The position numbers and the translations under genes were made by a program. Below are positions 19,027 through 32,526 of a stretch of DNA of 64,000 bases, one piece after another. The stretch lies in the NCBI GenBank assembly GCA_021234155.1, contig JAJEKV010000051.1:6980761-7044760 (forward strand), in the 5' to 3' direction. How positions within the stretch are numbered: the first letter of the stretch is position 1; every line of letters begins with the position of its first letter. The notes beneath the pieces were generated by a model. That model ran no database searches, was not told where the DNA came from, and saw only the letters and a list, made by a program, of their open reading frames with translations. This stretch comes from Isoetes taiwanensis. Its lineage: Eukaryota; Streptophyta; Lycopodiopsida; Isoetales; Isoetaceae.

Positions 19027-21144
19027 AAGACCTTATAGACTTTGAGGTGCGCCGGAAGATCTAGCTTGTAGGCCTGGGTGCCCACTCACTCCAAAATCTT
19101 AAAAGGACCTGCCCACCTGGGAGCAAGCTTTTTGCAATTCCCTATTCGAAGCTTGGCTTGCTTCACCTTAATCTTCAACCACACACTGTTGCCTACCTTG
19201 AACTCCCTTATGGTCCTGTGCCTGTCGGCCTTACTCTTTTGCCGACTTCTTGCTGCTAATAAATATCCCCTTACCTCTTCAACCAGCTGCTGCATATCTG
19301 ATAGCATTTGCTGGAAGACTTCTACCTTTGACACTGGGTTGTGCCATGTATCAAAGGTCAGGCACTGGTATCTATAATTAATCGTGAAAGGAGACATCTG
19401 GGATGACTCCTGCTTCGTATTGTTGTAGGCGAACTCTACTAAGTGGATTAAATCATTCCACTTAGACTGTTTGTTCCAAACATAACTTCTTAGCATATCT
19501 TCAATAATTCGATTCGTTCGCTCCGTCTGACCGTCTGTCTGCGGGTGATATGCTGTGCTCATGGAGAGCTTTGTCTGGATGGTGCTAAACAGATCCTGCC
19601 AGAATGCACTCATAAACTTATAATCTCTATCCGAGATAATCTCATGAGGCATGCCATGGAGTCTAAAAATCTCCCTTGCAAATAGGACGGCAGTGTCTAG
19701 TGTCGTGTCTATGGTTCTACACGGCACAAAGTGTGCCACCTTGGACAACTTGTCCACAACCACCATCAAAGCATCCTTGCCTCTTACAGTTCTTGGGAGT
19801 CCTGTGATGAAGTCCATACTTATGACTTCCCATTTTGCATTCGGCACGACTAATGGCTGTAAGGCTCCTGGGATTCAGAGTTGCTCCGCTTTGGTCTGCT
19901 GACATAGCTGACACTCCCAAATGTATTGGGCTATCTGTTTCTTCATGCCTGGCTAGAAGTAGCTACTTCTTATCTTGAAATATGTCTTCATGAACCCTGC
20001 ATGGCCGGTTATGGGACTGTTGTGTGTATCGTGAAGTATTAGCTTCCTTACTCCCGATGATCCAGGTACACACAACTTGTTCTTATGGTATAGGAGACTA
20101 CCTTCCTTTTTATAATGCTTGAAGGTCTCCCTTTCCTTATCTGTTCTTGCCTCTTTAGAGAGGCTAGCCCACACTTCCTTAAAGTCGCCATCTGATGGCA
20201 ACGTTTCTTCAATCCTCTTGCCATACTTACTTGAGAGGGTCAATATGGCATTGTAATGTGTTCTGGTCTCGAATGGTCTCCTGGAGAGTGCATCTGCAAC
20301 TACATTCAACTTACCAGGCTTATAGACTATTTCGAAGTCGTACTCCTCGAGAAACTCCATCCACCTCCTTTGTCGTAGATTGAGGAGTGGTTGCGTAAAG
20401 ATATACTGGAGACTTTGGTGAGCTGTATCTAATTGAAATTTTCTTCCCAATAAATAGTGTCTCCAGATTCTTAGGGCCCTCACAATAGCCAGAAGCTCTT
20501 GGTCGTGAGTCGGGTAGCATTGCTCCGTGTCGTTCATCTTCTTGGAGTCGTATGCGACTACCCTTCCTTCTTGCATGAGGACTGCTCCCGTTGCTAGCTT
20601 GCTAGCATCTGTCGCCACTAGCTTATCCTTGTTTGGATCCGGTAGGATGAGGACCGGTGCTGTGGTTAGTGCCTCTTTGAGCTTCTCAAAGGAAGCTTGG
20701 ACATTCTCAAGCCAATGCTTTGTCCAATCCTTCACCTTCTTATCCTTGGTGAGGTCCGACAAAGGGGACGCCCACTTAACGAAGTCCTTCACGAACTTTC
20801 GATAATATCCTGCCAAGCCGAGGAAGCTTCTTACTTCGCCCACATTCCTTGGTGCCGACTAATCCACTATGGCTTCTATCTTTGCTGGATCAGTGGAGAT
20901 CCCTTCAAATGACACCACATGACCCAAATACTCCACTCGACCTGTTGCGAAGTGGCACTTGGAAAGCTTGCCATACAATCGATGCCGCCTTAGCTTCTCC
21001 AAAACTCTTCTCAAGTGCTGACAATGTTCTTCCATGGTCTTGCTGTAGACTAGGATGTCGTCGAAGAATACGATGACAAATTCATCTAAGAATTCGCGGA
21101 AGATATCATTCATTAGGTGCATGAAGGTTGCCGGGGCGTTGGAT
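19027..21144 (-). mobile_element. Family A pol: integrase, RNase H, part of RT
   Basis: Minus-strand continuation of the A element cut by B. Reading from high to low coordinates: RT landmarks [13 protein letters not shown] and [15 protein letters not shown], connection [12 protein letters not shown], RNase [15 protein letters not shown] and [10 protein letters not shown], zinc domain [15 protein letters not shown], and integrase core [28 protein letters not shown], then KLAPRWAGPFKILE. At about 21145 the RT is cut by a family C piece. Only a few interruptions are seen in this stretch, fewer than in B. Confidence 0.85.
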
Positions 21145-22350
21145 TATCCGCCAGATTCAAGCACAGCTTTCCTTTTGCATCCTGTTTTGCATCCTGAAAG
21201 GGCTTTCTTCCAGTATTTCGGTCTTTAGCTCGTATACATTCTAATTGACATTCTTTCAAGAGAGCCAGCCGCACTGTGGCTAGCCCCCACCCATCTGCCC
21301 CAGATATACCGGCTGCAGAGCAATCTTCAAGTACACTATCTGTGAAGAAATTTTCGAAGTCTCAGGTCGGCTTTTTTCAGTTATTTGGTCTTGATTATCT
21401 GCACACAAACAAAATCTTTGCATCAGTCAAGGCTAGAAGATTCAATTCAAACATCTTTGTTGAGCAGAGTCAGATTTTTTTGTTTATCCAACAAATGCTC
21501 AAGAAGCGAGATTTTTGTTCAAGAAGCGAGTTTCGGTTCATGCATCTTGACGCACGGGGAAAAACCGGCCCTAATCTATAGCAGAAGAATCGGCTTTGCC
21601 CTCTGTATCTCCGTTGCATTGATTTTTTACTTAGCAAGATGCGATGACCGCTCGGGCAAACAAATGGCTCTGTTCCAAAGACATCCGGCCAGCTCCTATC
21701 CATAGCAGACTCACATTTCGCATCATTTCCGCCCTACCAGATTAAGTAATTTCCATCTTGCAGACGTGTTAAGCAAGGCGCAAAGCTATTTAAGCCCTCA
21801 AATTCGGTTGCCTGCACAATAGAAGGTCGACAGTACAGAGCATCTTCGGCTAGGATTGCAGCTCAGGCTAGGGTTTTTTCCAACGGCTATGATTTGGCCG
21901 CCTAAGATCTATGGCTCAGATACAATATTGTTTTTATGGCTCACGCTAGGGTTTTATGCTTTCACGCTAGGTCACGGCGCCGGCGCTTTGATGGCTTCCC
22001 CTGCAATTTTTCCACGCCCACGCCCTTTGCTCACGGGTCCACGCTTGCTTGTACCCACGGGGGTCACGCTCCACGCCAATATTTGCTGGCTGATAACCGC
22101 CCACGGCCATGCTAATTAAAAAGCCACGCTCCGTATTTTCTGCCCCGGATTGACCACGGTGGCCCCCGCCACGCCACGCCGCCCACGGCCACGGCCCCCT
22201 TCTTTCTATCATGGGTCACGGGTCACGCAACTATGGCCATGCTCCACTTTTTGTGGCCACGTTCATTCTTTTTGTGCCCACGTTTACCATTTTGCCACGG
22301 AACATCCACGCTATCCTTATACTCCTTTGTGGCTGATAACGGGGTCCGCT
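21145..22350 (+). mobile_element. Family C fragment, copy 1
   Basis: An internal piece of the non-autonomous family C; its LTR is missing on the left. It joins the family A RT on the left at GTTGGATTATCCGCC, and family A again on the right at about 22349 (GTCCGCTTGGACATTC). The right join is base-for-base the same as in copies 2 and 3. Incidental open frames of 60-110 codons inside are not conserved between copies and carry no domain. Confidence 0.8.
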
Positions 22351-24465
22351 TGGACATTCTCAAGCCAATGCTTTGTCCAATCCTTCACCTTCTTATCCTT
22401 GGTGAGGTCCGACAAAGGGGACGCCCACTTAAGGAAGTCCTTCAATTTAACTTTCGATAATATCCCCGCCAAGCCGAGGAAGCTTCTTCTTGCCCGCCCA
22501 CATTCCTTGGTGCCGACCAATCCACTATGGCTTCTATCTTTGCTGGATCAGTGGAGATCCCTTCAAATGACACCACATGACCCAAATACTCCACTCGACC
22601 TGTTGCGAAGTGGCACTTGGAAAGCTTGCCATACAATCGATGCCGCCTTAGCTTCTCCAAAACTCTTCTCAAGTGCTGACAATGTTCTTCCATGGTCTTG
22701 CTGTAGACTAGGATGTCGTCGAAGAATACGATGACAAATTCATCTAAGAATTCGCGGAAGATATCATTCATTAGGTGCATGAAGGTTGCCGGGGCGTTGG
22801 ATAAGCCGAAGGGCATTACTGTAAACTCATAGTGCCCATATCGCGTTCTGAAGGCGGTTTTATGGATATCTTCTTCCTTGATTCTTATTTGATGGGAGCC
22901 TGACCTTAGGTCAATCTTGGAGAAGACTTTTGCTCCCTGGAGTTGGTCCATCAAGTCGTCCGCCCTTGGCAGAGCATATTTATTCTTTATCGTTTGCTTA
23001 TTAAGCTGACGACAATCAATGCACATCCTTAGACTTCCGTCTTTTTTCTTGACGAAAAGGATGGGTGCCCCCAAAAGGAGACACGCTTGCTCTTATGAAT
23101 CTGAGCTCAAGCAGTTCTTGCAACTACTTCTTGAGCTCTACCAGCTCTGAAGTGCTCATTCTATAGGGTGCCTTGCTGGTAGGCTTAGCATTTGGAGCTA
23201 GTGTGATTTCACACTCTACACCCCTATAAGGTGGTAGCTGACGGATTTCATCCGTGAATACATCCTGAAACTCCTTAATGAGCCTTGCTATCGGCCTAGG
23301 CAACTGATTTCCACTTGGCTCACTTCCCTTTGCTCTACTTGGGTCATTTGCCTCAAGTCTCAAGATGTAATCCACCCTATTTCTTATTATACTTTTCCTC
23401 AACTGCTTCATAGAGATACATTGCATAACTGAAATTACTTTCTTACCTTTTACTACGTATCGATTGCCGTCCAGTGCCGTCATAGAGATTTCGTTGCGGT
23501 CGCAATCTATCATAGCTTTTGCTGGCCTTAAAAACTCCATTTCTACTATGAGGTCATATTTCCCAATGTCCATCACTTCGGCGCCCATCGGCCACTTGCT
23601 TCACTAAGATCTATGTCAAAACTGATCCTCCTCCCCTTAGTGTGGTGAATGGCACCGCTTGCCATGCTAACTGGCCTTGGCTTGGACTTCAAGATCTTAT
23701 TCTTCATGAGAGCAGCAAGCCTCTGAGAGGCAAAGTTGTGGGAACTACCTGCGTCTATCAAGACTTATATGGTTTGCTATCTATAATTCCTTCCGCCGAG
23801 ATTACTGTAGACTGATTCTTAACATCCCCTGACTCAATAGCTGCACAAATTTTACATTCACCTTCTATGAAGTCTTGGGGTTCCTGCTGGTCGCCTTCTT
23901 CTTCATCTCCCTCGGCTGGTGATTCCCAATCGGCAAGTTCGGCTAGAGCCTTTGCATGACAAATGGACAATTGTGTGTTACGTCAGGCCCCGGCTGGAAG
24001 CACTTAGGAAACACAATTTCTTTTCTATGCATTCCTGTCTTTTCTCCTTTGGGATGCTGTCTAGGAGAAATTTAATTGACTTGCCTCCCGATCCTTCCTG
24101 TGGCTTACGGTCTCCAAAGGACTTCCCTTGAGCTTTTCCTTGGTACTGGCCTCCTGCTGGTGTAAAGGCCGCCTGTCTGGTTTGGTACTGCCCTGTTGTC
24201 TTCCCTTTGAATGGTAGCTGTTTCTGCTCTAGAGTTACTAGTGCCTCCTCTAAACTCAAGGCCTTATCCTCAGCCTCCCCGACTGTCCTTGGGTTGATTG
24301 CCCGAACCAACCTCTTAATGTTGTTGTTCAGACCTTCAATGTATCCATCCACTGCTTGCCTTTACGTGATTCTAGGTACATTGAGTCTCAGCCTCATGAA
24401 CTCTTCGGTGTACTTGGCTACGGATAAGTTGCCCTAGTCCAGCCCGTAAAACTGTTGTATCTGTC
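22349..24465 (-). mobile_element. Family A fragment (RT to gag), unit 1
   Basis: Minus strand. It reads from gag (GLNNNIKRLVRAINP, zinc knuckle region) through protease (IDAGSSHNFAS, retropepsin box with Asp-Ala-Gly) to RT ([33 protein letters not shown]). Several interruptions. It ends at a join to family D at about 24466, and the same join recurs in every unit. Confidence 0.8.
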
Positions 24466-25332
24466 TACTCGTGGACCTTTTCATGCTTGGTTATGTCCGT
24501 CAAGGGCGCGGCGAGCTTGACAAAGTCTTTGACAAACTTGCAGTAATAACCGGCCAAGCCTAGAAAGCTGCGAATCTTAGACATATTGGTTGGAGTTGGC
24601 CAATTTTTTTACTGCTTCAATCTTAGCTGGGTCTGTGGCTATCGCTTCCACAGACACAATATATCCCAAGTAATCAACCTTGGTGGTTGCGAACCGACAC
24701 TTAGAGAACTTGGCATACAGTTGGTGGCGTCTGTGTTTCTGCAAGGCTAACCGAAGATGTCGCTCATGATTCTCTAAGGTCTTACTGTATATGAGGATAT
24801 CATCAAAGAATATGATGACAAAATCATCAAGATATTCACGGAAGACATCATTCATCAGCCTCATGAAGGTTGTTGGGGCATTTCCCGAACGAAGGTCAAT
24901 CTTTGTAAAATATTTTAGCCCCTTGCAACTGATCCATTAGATCGTCGGCACGCGGTAAAGCATATCGATTCTTAATAGTGTGCTTATTCAGTTGGCGATA
25001 ATCTATGCACATTTTTAAGGTGCCATCCTTCTTCTTCACAAAGAGTATCGGGGCCCCAAAAGGTGACACACTAGGTCGAATGAAGCCCAATCTGAAGAGC
25101 TCTTGTAACTGCTTCTTAAGTTCTATTAACTCCGGAGTACTCATTGGATATGGAGCCTTGTTGGTAGGCTTGATGCCTGGTTCCAAGGTAATTTTGCACT
25201 TCACACCTCTAAAGGGTGGCAACCGATGAATTTCTTCCGGGAATAAGGGTGGCAACCGATGAATTTCTTCCGGGAAAAGGTCATGGTATTCCCGAAGAAC
25301 AACTGCTATTGCTGGAGGTAAGCTATCAAGAA
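24466..25332 (-). mobile_element. Family D fragment (RT), unit 1
   Basis: Minus strand, related to but clearly distinct from A and B. It has [54 protein letters not shown] and [18 protein letters not shown]. It contains a 33-base in-frame tandem repeat ([11 protein letters not shown] twice), shared by the D copies in all units and so useful as a lineage mark. It ends at AAGAA, the target site of family C. Confidence 0.8.
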
Positions 25333-27155
25333 TGTTAACCACCTAGTGGTTAACATTGTGCATGCACATGTTAGGTGTCAGTGGTGGCAGACTGACACTT
25401 GGCATGCTTAGGTTAACTTAAGTGTATGGCTTAGATTAGTTAGATGTACGGCTCAGATTTGCGGTCTACACTATATTAGACTGGAGCCTCTTCAGATGTA
25501 CTCAGGTTTATCTCAAATTTGGAGAGCCTCACTTGGCCACGTTCCCTTCATTCTTTGTACATATTTCTTTGTCTTGTTCTTGTTTTGTGATCATGAGCAT
25601 GGCAGCTTTGTGGCATCCGGCAGTCATGGACTGCTGCTGCAGGGTGTATGCCAAGAACTCAAACTAACACTGGCGCCGTTATGCCGGGTTCGCTCGTGAT
25701 CACTTTCTTCACCCTTGCTGTTTGCTGTTGTCTTGCTGCTCCTATTCTTCCCCGTTTTGAAGACTTCTTGTATACTATTCTTCCCCTACTAGGTTTGTCC
25801 CTATCTGCATATCAAAGCAAGAGGCAAAAGGTCTTTTTTCAACACAGCATAATCCGTTTTGTACTGTTACCTCATTTCTACCTGCAAAGAGTCCATTCGA
25901 TTACACAGATATTCCAGGTTCTTCAAGCTCTCTCAAGTTATCCGCCAGATTCAAGCACAGCTTTCCTTTTGCATCCTGTTTTGCATCCTGAAAGGGCTTT
26001 CTTCCAGTATTTCGGTCTTTAGCTCGTATACATTCTAATTGACATTCTTTCAAGAGAGCCAGCCGCACTGTGGCTAGCCCCCACCCATCTGCCCCAGATA
26101 TACCGGCTGCAGAGCAATCTTCAAGTACGCTATCTGTGAAGAAATTTTCGAAGTCTCAGGTCGGCTTTTTTCAGTTATTTGGTCTTGATTATCTGCACAC
26201 AAACAAAATCTTTGCATCAGTCAAGGCTAGAAGATTCAATTCAAACATCTTTGTTGAGCAGAGTCAGATTTTTTTGTTTATCCAACAAATGCTCAGCAAG
26301 CGAGATTTTGTTCAGCAAGCAGAGTTTCCTGTCTGCATCTTCGGCACAGGAAAAACCGGCCCTAATCTATAGCAGAAGAATCGGCTTTGCCCTCTGTATC
26401 TCCTTGCATTGATTTTTTACTTAGCAAGATGCAGTACCGCTTCAGGCAAACAAATGGCTCTGTTCCAGCACATCCGGCCAGCTCCTATCCATAGCAGCTC
26501 ACATTTCGGCATCATTTCCGCCCTACCAGATTAAGTAATTTCCAGCTTGCACCGTGTTAAGCAAGACGACTATTTAAGCCCTCAAATTCGGTTTGCACGC
26601 ACAATAGAAGGTCGACAAAGATGAGCATCTTCGGCTAGGATTGCGGCTTCGAGGCTAGGGTTTTTCCAACGGCTATGATTTGGCGCCCTAAGATCTATGG
26701 CTCGGATACAATATTGTTTTTTATGGCTCACGCTAGGGTTTTATGCTTCACGCTAGGTCACGACGTCGACGCTTTGATGGCTTCCCCTGCAATTTTCATG
26801 CCCACGCCCTTTGCTCACGGGTCCACGCTTGCTTGTACCCACGGGGGTCACGCTCCACGCCAATATTTGCTGGCTGATAACCGCCCACGGCCACGCTAAT
26901 TAAAAAGCCACGCTCGTATTTTTACGCCCCGCGATTGACCGCGGTGGCCCCCCGCCACGCCCTTGACCACGGCCACGGCCACGCCTTGCTGTGCTTCACG
27001 CCCCTTCTTTCTATCATGGGTCACGGGTCACGCAACTATGGCCATGCTCCACTTTTTGTGGCCACGTTCATTCTTTTTGTGCCCATGTTTACCATTTTTG
27101 CACGGAACATCCACGCTATCCTTATACTCCTTTGTGGCTGATAACGGGGTCCGCT
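25333..27155 (+). mobile_element. Family C fragment, copy 2 (with 5' LTR)
   Basis: 5' LTR 25333-25669 (337 bases, TGTTAACC...CTAACA), then the primer site TGGCGCCGTTATGCCGGG at 25671, then the non-coding interior ending at the shared join GTCCGCTT. The 3' LTR is lacking. Preceded by AAGAA (25328-25332). Confidence 0.85.
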
Positions 27156-29265
27156 TGGACATTCTCAAGCCAATGCTTTGTCCAATCCTTCACCTTCTTA
27201 TCCTTGGTGAGGTCCGACAAAGGGGACGCCCACTTAACGAAGTCCTTCACGAACTTTCGATAATATCCTGCCAAGCCGAGGAAGCTTCTTACTTCGCCCA
27301 AATTCCTTGGTGCCGACCAATCCACTATGGCTTCTATCTTTGCTGGATCAGTGGAGATCCCTTCAAATGACACCACATGACCCAAATACTCCACTCGACC
27401 TGTTGCGAAGTGGCACTTGGAAAGCTTGCCATACAATCGATGCCGCCTTAGCTTCTCCAAAACTCTTCTCAAGTGCTGACAATGTTCTTCCATGGTCTTG
27501 CTGTAGACTAGGATGTCGTCGAAGAATACGATGACAAATTCATCTAAGAATTCGCGGAAGATATCATTCATTAGGTGCATGAAGGTTGCCGGGGCGTTGG
27601 ATAAGCCGAAGGGCATTACTGTAAACTCATAGTGCCCATATCACGTTCTGAAGGCGGTTTTATGGATATCTTCTTCCTTGATTCTTATTTGATGGGAGCC
27701 TGACCTTAGGTCAATCTTGGAGAAGACTTTTGCTCCCTGGAGTTGGTCCATCAAGTCGTCCGCCCTTGGCAGAGCATATTTATTCTTTATCGTTTGCTTA
27801 TTAAGCTGACGACAATCAATGCACATCCTTAGACTTCCGTCTTTCTTCTTGACGAAAAGGATGGGTGCCCCCAAAAGGAGACACGCTTGCTCTTATGAAT
27901 CTGAGCTCAAGCAGTTCTTGCAACTACTTCTTGAGCTCTACCAGCTCTGAAGTGCTCATTCTATAGGGTGCCTTGCTGGTAGGCTTAGCATTTGGAGCTA
28001 GTGTGATTTCACACTCTACACCCCTATAAGGTGGTAGCTGACGGATTTCATCCGTGAATACATCCTGAAACTCCTTAATGAGCCTTGCTATCGGCCTAGG
28101 CAACTGATTTCCACTTGGCTCACTTCCCTTTGCTCTACTTGGGTCAACTGCCTCAAGCCTCAAGATGTAATCCACCCTATTTCTTATTATGCTTTTCCTC
28201 AACTGCTTCATAGAGATACATTGCATAGCTGAAATTACTTTCTTACCTTTTACTACGTATCGATTGCCGTCCAGTGCCATCATAGAGATTTCGTTGCGGT
28301 CGCAATCTATCATAGCTTTTGCTGGCCTTAAAAACTCCATTTCTACTATGAGGTCATATTTCCCAATGTCCGTCACTTCGGCGCCCATCGGCCACTTGCT
28401 TCACTAAGATCTATGTCAAAACTGATCCTCCTCCCCTTAGTGTGGTGAATGGCACCGCTTGCCATGCTAACTGGCCTTGGCTTGGACTTCAAGATCTTAT
28501 TCTTCATGAGAGCAGCAAGCCTCTGAGAGGCAAAGTTGTGGGAACTACCTGCGTCTATCAAGACTTATATGGTTTGCTATCTATAATTCCTTCCGCCGAG
28601 ATTACTGTAGACTGATTCTTAACATCCCCTGACTCAATAGCTGCACAAATTTTACATTCACCTTCTATGAAGTCTTGGGGTTCCTGCTGGTCGCCTTCTT
28701 CTTCATCTCCCTCGGCTGGTGATTCCCAATCGGCAAGTTCGGCTAGAGCCGCCTGCATGACAAATGGACAATTGTGTGTTCTGTGCCCTGGCTGGAAGCA
28801 CCGGAAACACAATTTCTTTTCTATGCATTCCTGTCTTTTCTCCTTTGGGATGCTGTCTAGGAGAAATTTAATTGACTTGCCTCCCGATCCTTCCTGTGGC
28901 TTACGGTCTCCAAAGGACTTCCCTTGAGCTTTTCCTTGGTACTGGCCTCCTGCTGGTGTAAAGGCCGCCTGTCTGGTTTGGTACTGCCCTGTTGTCTTCC
29001 CTTTGAATGGTAGTTGTTTCTGCCCTAGAGTTACTAGTGCCTCCTCTAAACTCAAGGCCTTATCCTCAGCCTCCCCGACTGTCCTTGGGTTGATTGCCCG
29101 AACCAACCTCTTAATGTTGTTGTTCAGACCTTCAATGTATCCATCCACTGCTTGCCTTTACGCGATTCTAGGTACATTGAGTCTCAGCCTCATGAACTCT
29201 TCGGTGTACTTGGCTACGGATAAGTTGCCCTAGTCCAGCCCGTAAAACTGCTGTATCTGTCTACT
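27153..29265 (-). mobile_element. Family A fragment (RT to gag), unit 2
   Basis: Nearly identical to 22349-24465, with the same gag, protease and RT landmarks. The zinc knuckle LCFRCFQPGHRTHNCPF near 28770-28820 is readable here. Broken in several places. Confidence 0.8.
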
Positions 29266-30126
29266 CGTGGACCTTTTCATGCTTGGTTATGTCCGTCAAG
29301 GGCGCGGCGAGCTTGACAAAGTCTTTGACAAACTTGCAGTAATAACCGGCCAAGCCTAGAAAGCTGCGAATCTCAGACATATTGGTTGGAGTTGGCCAAT
29401 TTTTTACTGCTTCAATCTTAGCTGGGTCTGTGGCTATCGCTTCCACAGACACAATATATCCCAAGTAATCAACCTTGGTGGTTGCGAACCGACACTTAGA
29501 GAACTTGGCATACAGTTGGTGGCGTCTGTGTTTCTGCAAGGCCAACCGAAGATGTCGCTCATGATTCTCTAAGGTCTTACTGTATATGAGGATATCATCA
29601 AAGAATATGATGACAAAATCATCAAGATATTCACGGAAGACATCATTCATCAGCCTCATGAAGGTTGTTGGGGCATTTCCCGAACGAAGGTCAATCTTCG
29701 TAAAATATTTAGCCCCTTGCAACTGATCCATTAGATCGTCGGCACGCGGTAAAGCATATCGATTCTTAATAGTGTGCTTATTCAGTTGGCGATAATCTAT
29801 GCACATTTTTAAGGTGCCATCCTTCTTCTTCACAAAGAGTATCGGGGCCCCAAAAGGTGACACACTAGGTCAAATGAAGCCCAATCTGAAGAGCTCTTGT
29901 AACTGCTTCTTAAGTTCTGTTAACTCCGGAGTACTCATTGGATATGGAGCCTTGTTGGTAGGCTTGATGCCTGGTTCCAAGGTAATTTTGCACTTCACAC
30001 CTCTAAAGGGTGGCAACCGATGAATTTCTTCCGGGAATAAGGGTGGCAACCGATGAATTTCTTCCGGGAAAAGGTCATGGTATTCCCGAAGAACAACTGC
30101 TATTGCTGGAGGTAAGCTATCAAGAA
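29266..30126 (-). mobile_element. Family D fragment (RT), unit 2
   Basis: Nearly identical to the D piece of unit 1, with the same internal 33-base tandem repeat and the same edges. Ends at AAGAA (30122-30126) before family C copy 3. Confidence 0.8.
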
Positions 30127-32526
30127 TGTTAACCACCTAGTGGTTAACATTGTGCATGCACATGTTAGGTGTCAGTGGTGGCAGACTGACACTTGGCATG
30201 CTTAGGTTAACTTAAGTGTATGGCTTAGATTAGTTAGATGTACGGCTCAGATTTGCAGTCTACACTATATTAGACCGGAGCCTCTTCAGATGTACTCAGG
30301 TTTATCTCAAATTTGGAGAGCCTCACTTGGCCACGTTCCCTTCATTCTTTGTACATATTTCTTTGTCTTGTTCGTGTTTTGTGATCATGAGCATGGCAGC
30401 TTTGTGGCATCCGGCAGTCATGGACTGCTGCTGCAGGGTGTATGCCAAGAACTCAAACTAACACTGGCGCCGTTATGCCGGGTTCGCTCGTGATCACTTT
30501 CTTCACCCTTGCTGTTTGCTGTTGTCTTGCTGCTCCTATTCTTCCCCGTTTTGAAGACTTCTTGTATACTATTCTTCCCCTACTAGGTTACCTTAGTTTG
30601 CCCAACCAAGTCGATTTATGTATCCTTGGAGGCCTTTGTTTTTCCAACCAGCTGATGATCCTGCCAGCTGATCAAATTTAATTTCGTAAATCTGTTTTCC
30701 AGACACTGTTTTTCAAGTGCAGCAAGCACAGTTTGCAGTTCCAGGATTTATGGAGTGGTGACAGCACTCCTCTCTGCAAGATCTTCAGAAAAATCAAGAG
30801 TTTGATCCTCTTTTCTCTTTTATTTGCTGAAAACTTGTCAAAATCTCATGATCTTTTTCATTATCCTCTGTTTTTCTCTCAGTTATCCTCAGTTTTCTCT
30901 CAGTTTTTTTTCAGAAATCGTGCTTCTGCACACCCAAAAAATAAAAAAATAAAAAAATTCTATCACATGCCACAAGGCTGTTTACATCATCTGCAAGCCT
31001 CAAGTTCAGGAAGATTTCTTCTTCAGCTTATTTTTCGAGGGCCAGCACTAGGCTAGCCCCCTTTGAGCCCATACATGATTATGGCTTGCTTCTGCAATCC
31101 CACAGAGTTCTAACGCTTGGAAGGAATTTTGAATCTCGCCTGTTTATTCTTTTCTGCACAAGATTTGTCCCTATCTGCATATCAAAGCAAGAGGCAAAAG
31201 GTCCTTTTTCAACACAGCATAATCCGTTTTGGACAGTTACCTCATTTCTACCTGCAAAGAGTCCATTCGATTACACAGATATTCCAGGTTCTTCAAGCTC
31301 TCTCAAGTTATCCGCCAGATTCAAGCACAGCTTTCCTTTTGCATCCTGTTTTGCATCCTGAAAGGGCTTTCTTCCAGTATTTCGGTCTTTAGCTCGTATA
31401 CATTCTAATTGACATTCTTTCAAGAGAGCCAGCCGCACTGTGGCTAGCCCCCACCCATCTGCCCCAGATATACCTATTTGCAGAGCAATCTTCGGCACGC
31501 TTATATCGTGAAGAAATTTTCGAAGTCTCAGGTCGGCTTTTTTCAGTTATTTGGTCTTGATTATCTGCACACAAACAAAATCTTTGCATCGAGTCAAGGC
31601 TAGAAGATTCAATTCAAACATCTTTGTTGAGCAGAGTCAGATTTTTTGTTTATCCAACAAATGCTCAGCAAGCGAGATTTTGTTCAGCAAGCAGAGTTTC
31701 CTGTCTGCATCTTCGGCACAGGAAAAACCGGCCCTAATCTATAGCAGAAGAATCGGCTTTGCCCTCTGTATCTCCTTGCATTGATTTTTTACTTAGCAAG
31801 ATGCAGTACCGCTTCAGGCAAACAAATGGCTCTGTTCCAGCACATCCGGCCAGCTCCTATCCATAGCAGCTCACATTTCGGCATCATTTCCGCCCTACCA
31901 GATTCGTAATTTCCAGCTTGCATCTGTGTTAAGCAAGACGCAGCTATTTCGCCCTCAAATTCGGTTGCCTGCACAATAGAAGGTCGACAGTACAGAGCAT
32001 CTTCGGCTAGGATTGCAGCTCAGGCTAGGGTTTTTTCCAACGGCTATGATTTGGCCGCCTAAGATCTATGGCTCAGATACAATATTGTTTTTATGGCTCA
32101 CGCTAGGGTTTTATGCTTCACGCTAGGTCACGACGTCGACGCTTTGATGGCTTCCCCTGCAATTTTTCCACGCCCACGCCCTTTGCTCACGGGTCCACGC
32201 TTGCTTGTACCCACGGGGGTCACGCTCCACGCCAATATTTGCTGGCTGATAACCGCCCACGGCCACGCTAATTAAAAAGCCACGCTCCGTATTTTCTGCC
32301 CCGCATTGACCACGGTGGCCCCACGCTCACGCCCTGCCCACGGCCACGGCCACGCCTTGCTGTGCTTCACGCCCCTTCTTTCTATCATGGGTCACGGGTC
32401 ACGCAACTATGGCCATGCTCCACTTTTTGTGGCCACGTTCATTCTTTTTGTGCCCACGTTTACCATTTTTGCACGGAACATCCACGCTATCCTTATACTC
32501 CTTTGTGGCTGATAACGAGGTCCGCT
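30127..32526 (+). mobile_element. Family C fragment, copy 3 (long form)
   Basis: 5' LTR 30127-30463 (337 bases), primer site TGGCGCCG at 30465, then an interior about 570 bases longer than in copies 2 and 4: the stretch about 30594-31167 is present only here. It holds T-rich runs and no frame with a domain. Ends at the shared join to family A. It may show the fuller interior of the family. Confidence 0.8.

Noticed and set aside
22010-22330. CACG-rich block as a CRISPR array or satellite
   Set aside because: No constant repeat length or spacing, and the setting is a plant retrotransposon.
25790-25800. Short form of family C looks like a spliced version of the long form
   Set aside because: The joint does not leave GT-AG ends compatible with the long copy, and the product still has its LTR and primer site as DNA. 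A deletion is simpler.
26070-26372. 100-codon frame in family C starting MASPHPSAPDIPAAEQ
   Set aside because: Open in copies 1 and 2 but not kept in copies 3 and 4, and without a recognisable domain. Family C is better read as non-coding.
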